Positions 6,027-8,042 of a stretch of 8,042 nucleotides of DNA are shown here, in pieces. This DNA is from Chryseobacterium gleum (GTDB taxonomy: Bacteria > Bacteroidota > Bacteroidia > Flavobacteriales_D > Crocinitomicaceae), in NCBI GenBank assembly GCA_945877005.1, contig CAMCQL010000076.1, forward strand, positions 1 through 8,042, read 5' to 3'. The notes beneath the pieces are model-generated. The model did no database searches, was not told the DNA's origin, and saw only the letters and a program-made list of their open reading frames with translations. The stretch's first letter is position 1, and every line of letters begins with the position of its first letter. A program made the position numbers and the translations under genes.

Positions 6027-7057
6027 TGAAGCACACAATATTAGTTACTGGAGGCGCCGGTTATATAGGTTCTCATACAATTTTAGAACTTTTAGAAAAA
6101 ACCGATTTTGATGTAATTTCCATTGATAATTATTCCAATTCAAGCAGTGAAACTTACCAACGCATCAAAAAAATAACACAAAAAGAGGTTGAACATTATA
6201 ACATCGACCTTTGTGATAAAGAAGCGTTATTTAAATTGCTTGACTCAAAAAAAATCACTGGAATCATTCATTTTGCAGCATTTAAATCTGTTCCTGAATC
6301 TGTAGAAAATCCTTACAAATATTATTCCAATAATCTCTCTTCACTACTAAACATCATTGAAGGATGTACCCAATTTTCGATACCGAATCTTATTTTTTCT
6401 TCTAGCTGTTCTGTTTACGGAAACATTGATAAAATGCCCGTATCAGAAATTTCAGAACTCAACGAAGCAGAATCTCCTTATGCCCACACAAAACAAATTG
6501 GTGAAGCTATTTTAGAACAATATTCAAAAACAGCAGCAACTTTTCAAACTGTTGCTTTAAGGTATTTCAACCCAGTTGGAGCACATAAATCAGGTTTAAT
6601 TGGAGAATCTCCAGTCAATCCACCTACAAGTTTAATCCCAATAATCACTCAAACAGCCATTGGCATTAGACCTTCTATGCAAGTTCATGGAGCGGATTAC
6701 CCCACCAGAGATGGATCATGCATCAGAGATTACATCCACGTATCTGACATTGGGGAAGCGCATGTTAAGGCACTCAACTATTTAATTAATGGGGAGTCAG
6801 ACTTAAAGTACGACGTGATAAACTTAGGGACCGGAAGCGGAGTCACTGTTTTTGAGGCAATTGAAAGTTTTAAAGAAAATACAGGTGTAAATTTAAATTA
6901 CATTGTAGGACCAAGAAGAAACGGAGATGTAACAGCAATTTATTCTGACACGACAAAATCTGAAAAATTATTAAATTGGAAAGCAACAACACCACTCTCT
7001 GAAATGGTGACTTCCGCATGGAAATGGCAACAAGAACTGAATATTAACAACAACTAA
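6026..7057 (+). CDS. galE: UDP-glucose 4-epimerase
   Basis: GalE interconverts UDP-glucose and UDP-galactose using tightly bound NAD+, feeding surface polysaccharide synthesis and galactose use. The 343 residues are normal for this extended SDR family: NAD-binding GGAGYIGSH (9-17), FAAFKSVPES (83-92), SSSCSVYG (125-132) with catalytic Ser127, the YAHTK catalytic motif (Tyr152, Lys156), LRYFNPVGAH (178-187) and CIRDYIHVSD (232-241). The end, with WKAT and SAWKWQ, matches GalE C-termini. I place the start at the ATG of 6026 (TAATG junction). A longer in-frame start at 5981 would add 15 residues before the Rossmann strand and lie inside sod, so it is less likely. At the position matching E. coli Tyr299, which limits N-acetylated substrates, I read Ile305 by hand alignment, so activity on UDP-GlcNAc cannot be excluded. 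The next gene is 12 bp downstream. Confidence 0.94.
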   Translation: MKHTILVTGGAGYIGSHTILELLEKTDFDVISIDNYSNSSSETYQRIKKITQKEVEHYNIDLCDKEALFKLLDSKKITGIIHFAAFKSVPESVENPYKYYSNNLSSLLNIIEGCTQFSIPNLIFSSSCSVYGNIDKMPVSEISELNEAESPYAHTKQIGEAILEQYSKTAATFQTVALRYFNPVGAHKSGLIGESPVNPPTSLIPIITQTAIGIRPSMQVHGADYPTRDGSCIRDYIHVSDIGEAHVKALNYLINGESDLKYDVINLGTGSGVTVFEAIESFKENTGVNLNYIVGPRRNGDVTAIYSDTTKSEKLLNWKATTPLSEMVTSAWKWQQELNINNN

Positions 7058-7069
7058 GAATTTTAAAAA

Positions 7070-7993
7070 ATGAAAATATTAATCACAGGAGGTGCAGGAT
7101 TTGTAGCTAGTTCAACTGCAGAAAAATTATTGCTTGATCCAACTATTCAAATTGTACTCGTTGATAATTTCCTTACTGGATCAAAAGAAAATATACCTAC
7201 CGATTCTAACTGTAAATTTATCAAGGCAAACGTAAACAATTACGATGAAATAGCTCCAATTATGACATCTTATTCGTTCGATTTTGTGTACCATTATGCT
7301 GCTGTAGTAGGTGTTCTTCGAACGTTGGATAACCCTGTAATGGTTTTGGATGATATTCAAGGGATTAAAAACATTCTCGATCTTTCTAAAAGTACTGGAG
7401 TACAAAGAGTATTTTTCTCTTCATCATCAGAAGTTTATGGTGAGCCTGTTCATTTACCACAAAACGAATATACAACCCCACTGAATTCAAGACTACCTTA
7501 TGCTGTCGTTAAAAATGTAGGTGAATCCTATTTTCGTTCTTACCAACAAGAATACGGATTAGATTATACTATTTTCCGATTCTTTAATACTTATGGTCCA
7601 AAACAAAGCGATGATTTTGTAATGTCTAAATTTATGCGAGCAGCATTAAAAAATGAACCAATCACAATTTATGGCGACGGATCTCAAACAAGGACATTTT
7701 GCTTTATCGATGACAATACAGATTTCTGTGTTGATGCAATCAAAAATACAGCTTCAATAAATCAAGTTTATAATGTAGGAAATGATGTTATTATTACCAT
7801 TTTAGAACTTGCAGAAATCATCATCAAAAAAACAAATTCAAGTTCAGAAATCATTCATCTTCCGCCATTAAAAGATGGAGACATGACAAGAAGACAACCA
7901 GATATTTCTAAAATGAAAACATTACTTAATCGAGATCTTACTACTTTAGAAAATGGAATTGATTATTTAATAGATTCAAAAAGATTTAATTAA
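7070..7993 (+). CDS. NAD-dependent nucleotide-sugar epimerase/decarboxylase (extended SDR)
   Basis: The 307-residue product is an extended short-chain dehydrogenase/reductase acting on a nucleotide sugar in the cytoplasm, probably for O-antigen or capsule precursors. It has the Rossmann start MKILITGGAGFVASS, the acidic NAD-selecting Asp32 in VDNFLTGS, and SSSSEVYGEP (117-126) with the likely catalytic Ser119. The YxxxK motif is Tyr144-AVV-Lys148, followed by FRFFNTYGP (169-177), YGDGSQTRTFCFIDD (201-215) and MTRRQPDISKMK (272-283). The last three blocks resemble UDP-glucuronate decarboxylases (UXS) and related epimerases, but I cannot assign the substrate. The third glycine of the dinucleotide motif is Ala13 (GGAGFVA in place of the usual GGAGFIG). 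Length is close to that of UXS. The gene follows galE by 12 bp with an A-rich leader, so it is probably the third member of the sod-galE transcript. Confidence 0.88.
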   Translation: MKILITGGAGFVASSTAEKLLLDPTIQIVLVDNFLTGSKENIPTDSNCKFIKANVNNYDEIAPIMTSYSFDFVYHYAAVVGVLRTLDNPVMVLDDIQGIKNILDLSKSTGVQRVFFSSSSEVYGEPVHLPQNEYTTPLNSRLPYAVVKNVGESYFRSYQQEYGLDYTIFRFFNTYGPKQSDDFVMSKFMRAALKNEPITIYGDGSQTRTFCFIDDNTDFCVDAIKNTASINQVYNVGNDVIITILELAEIIIKKTNSSSEIIHLPPLKDGDMTRRQPDISKMKTLLNRDLTTLENGIDYLIDSKRFN

Positions 7994-8025
7994 TCCGCGA
8001 AATTCTTCATTAAAACATGCTGAAA

Positions 8026-8042
8026 ATACCATAAAATGGTAT
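8026..8042. other. Short palindrome at the right edge
   Basis: ATACCAT and ATGGTAT pair as a 7-bp stem around an AAA loop, 32 bp after the last stop codon. It is weak (only two G-C pairs) and the window ends at its last base, so a following T-run cannot be seen. It may be a terminator, an operator, or chance; equally, the ATG at 8036 may be the start of the next gene in the unit. Confidence 0.25.

Noticed and set aside
7181..7405. 74-residue minus-strand ORF
   Set aside because: It is antisense within the intact second epimerase, with no family resemblance or leader of its own.

Overview
The window comes from an AT-rich member of the Bacteroidota, most likely order Flavobacteriales. Four things point that way: a Porin_10-like outer-membrane barrel, a ribosomal protein S20 of the Bacteroidota type, exported proteins whose predicted mature ends begin with Gln, and a promoter upstream of the tRNA genes that matches the phylum's TTTG / TAnnTTTG consensus. 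Shine-Dalgarno sequences are essentially absent, and several genes have A-rich leaders instead, as is usual in this phylum.

Left part (1-2842, + strand): the 3' end of a cationic amino-acid permease of the APC superfamily; a 398-bp spacer with no supportable gene; then rarA (AAA+ replication/recombination factor) overlapping by 25 nt a lipid A-type acyltransferase (LpxL/HtrB superfamily).

Middle part (2820-5120, - strand): reading in transcription order, a clear Bacteroidota promoter drives two identical tandem tRNA-Glu(UUC) genes. Next come rpsT, a strong intrinsic terminator, and a Porin_10-like outer-membrane protein. The porin starts at GTG only about 17 bp beyond the terminator T-tract, and its 3' end overlaps the acyltransferase tail to tail by 23 bp.

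Right part (5355-7993, + strand): a tight three-gene unit of an exported Mn-type superoxide dismutase, galE (UDP-glucose 4-epimerase, sharing one base with the sod stop codon) and, 12 bp on, a second extended-SDR nucleotide-sugar epimerase/decarboxylase. The last two belong to surface-polysaccharide precursor synthesis, and the window probably enters a polysaccharide locus at its right edge.

Overall this is mostly housekeeping and cell-envelope chromosome. I found no phage, insertion sequence, CRISPR array or defence system and no convincing new system. The points most worth a second look are the sod-galE coupling, the altered nucleotide-binding glycine in the last epimerase, the terminator placed against the porin start, and the unexplained left spacer.
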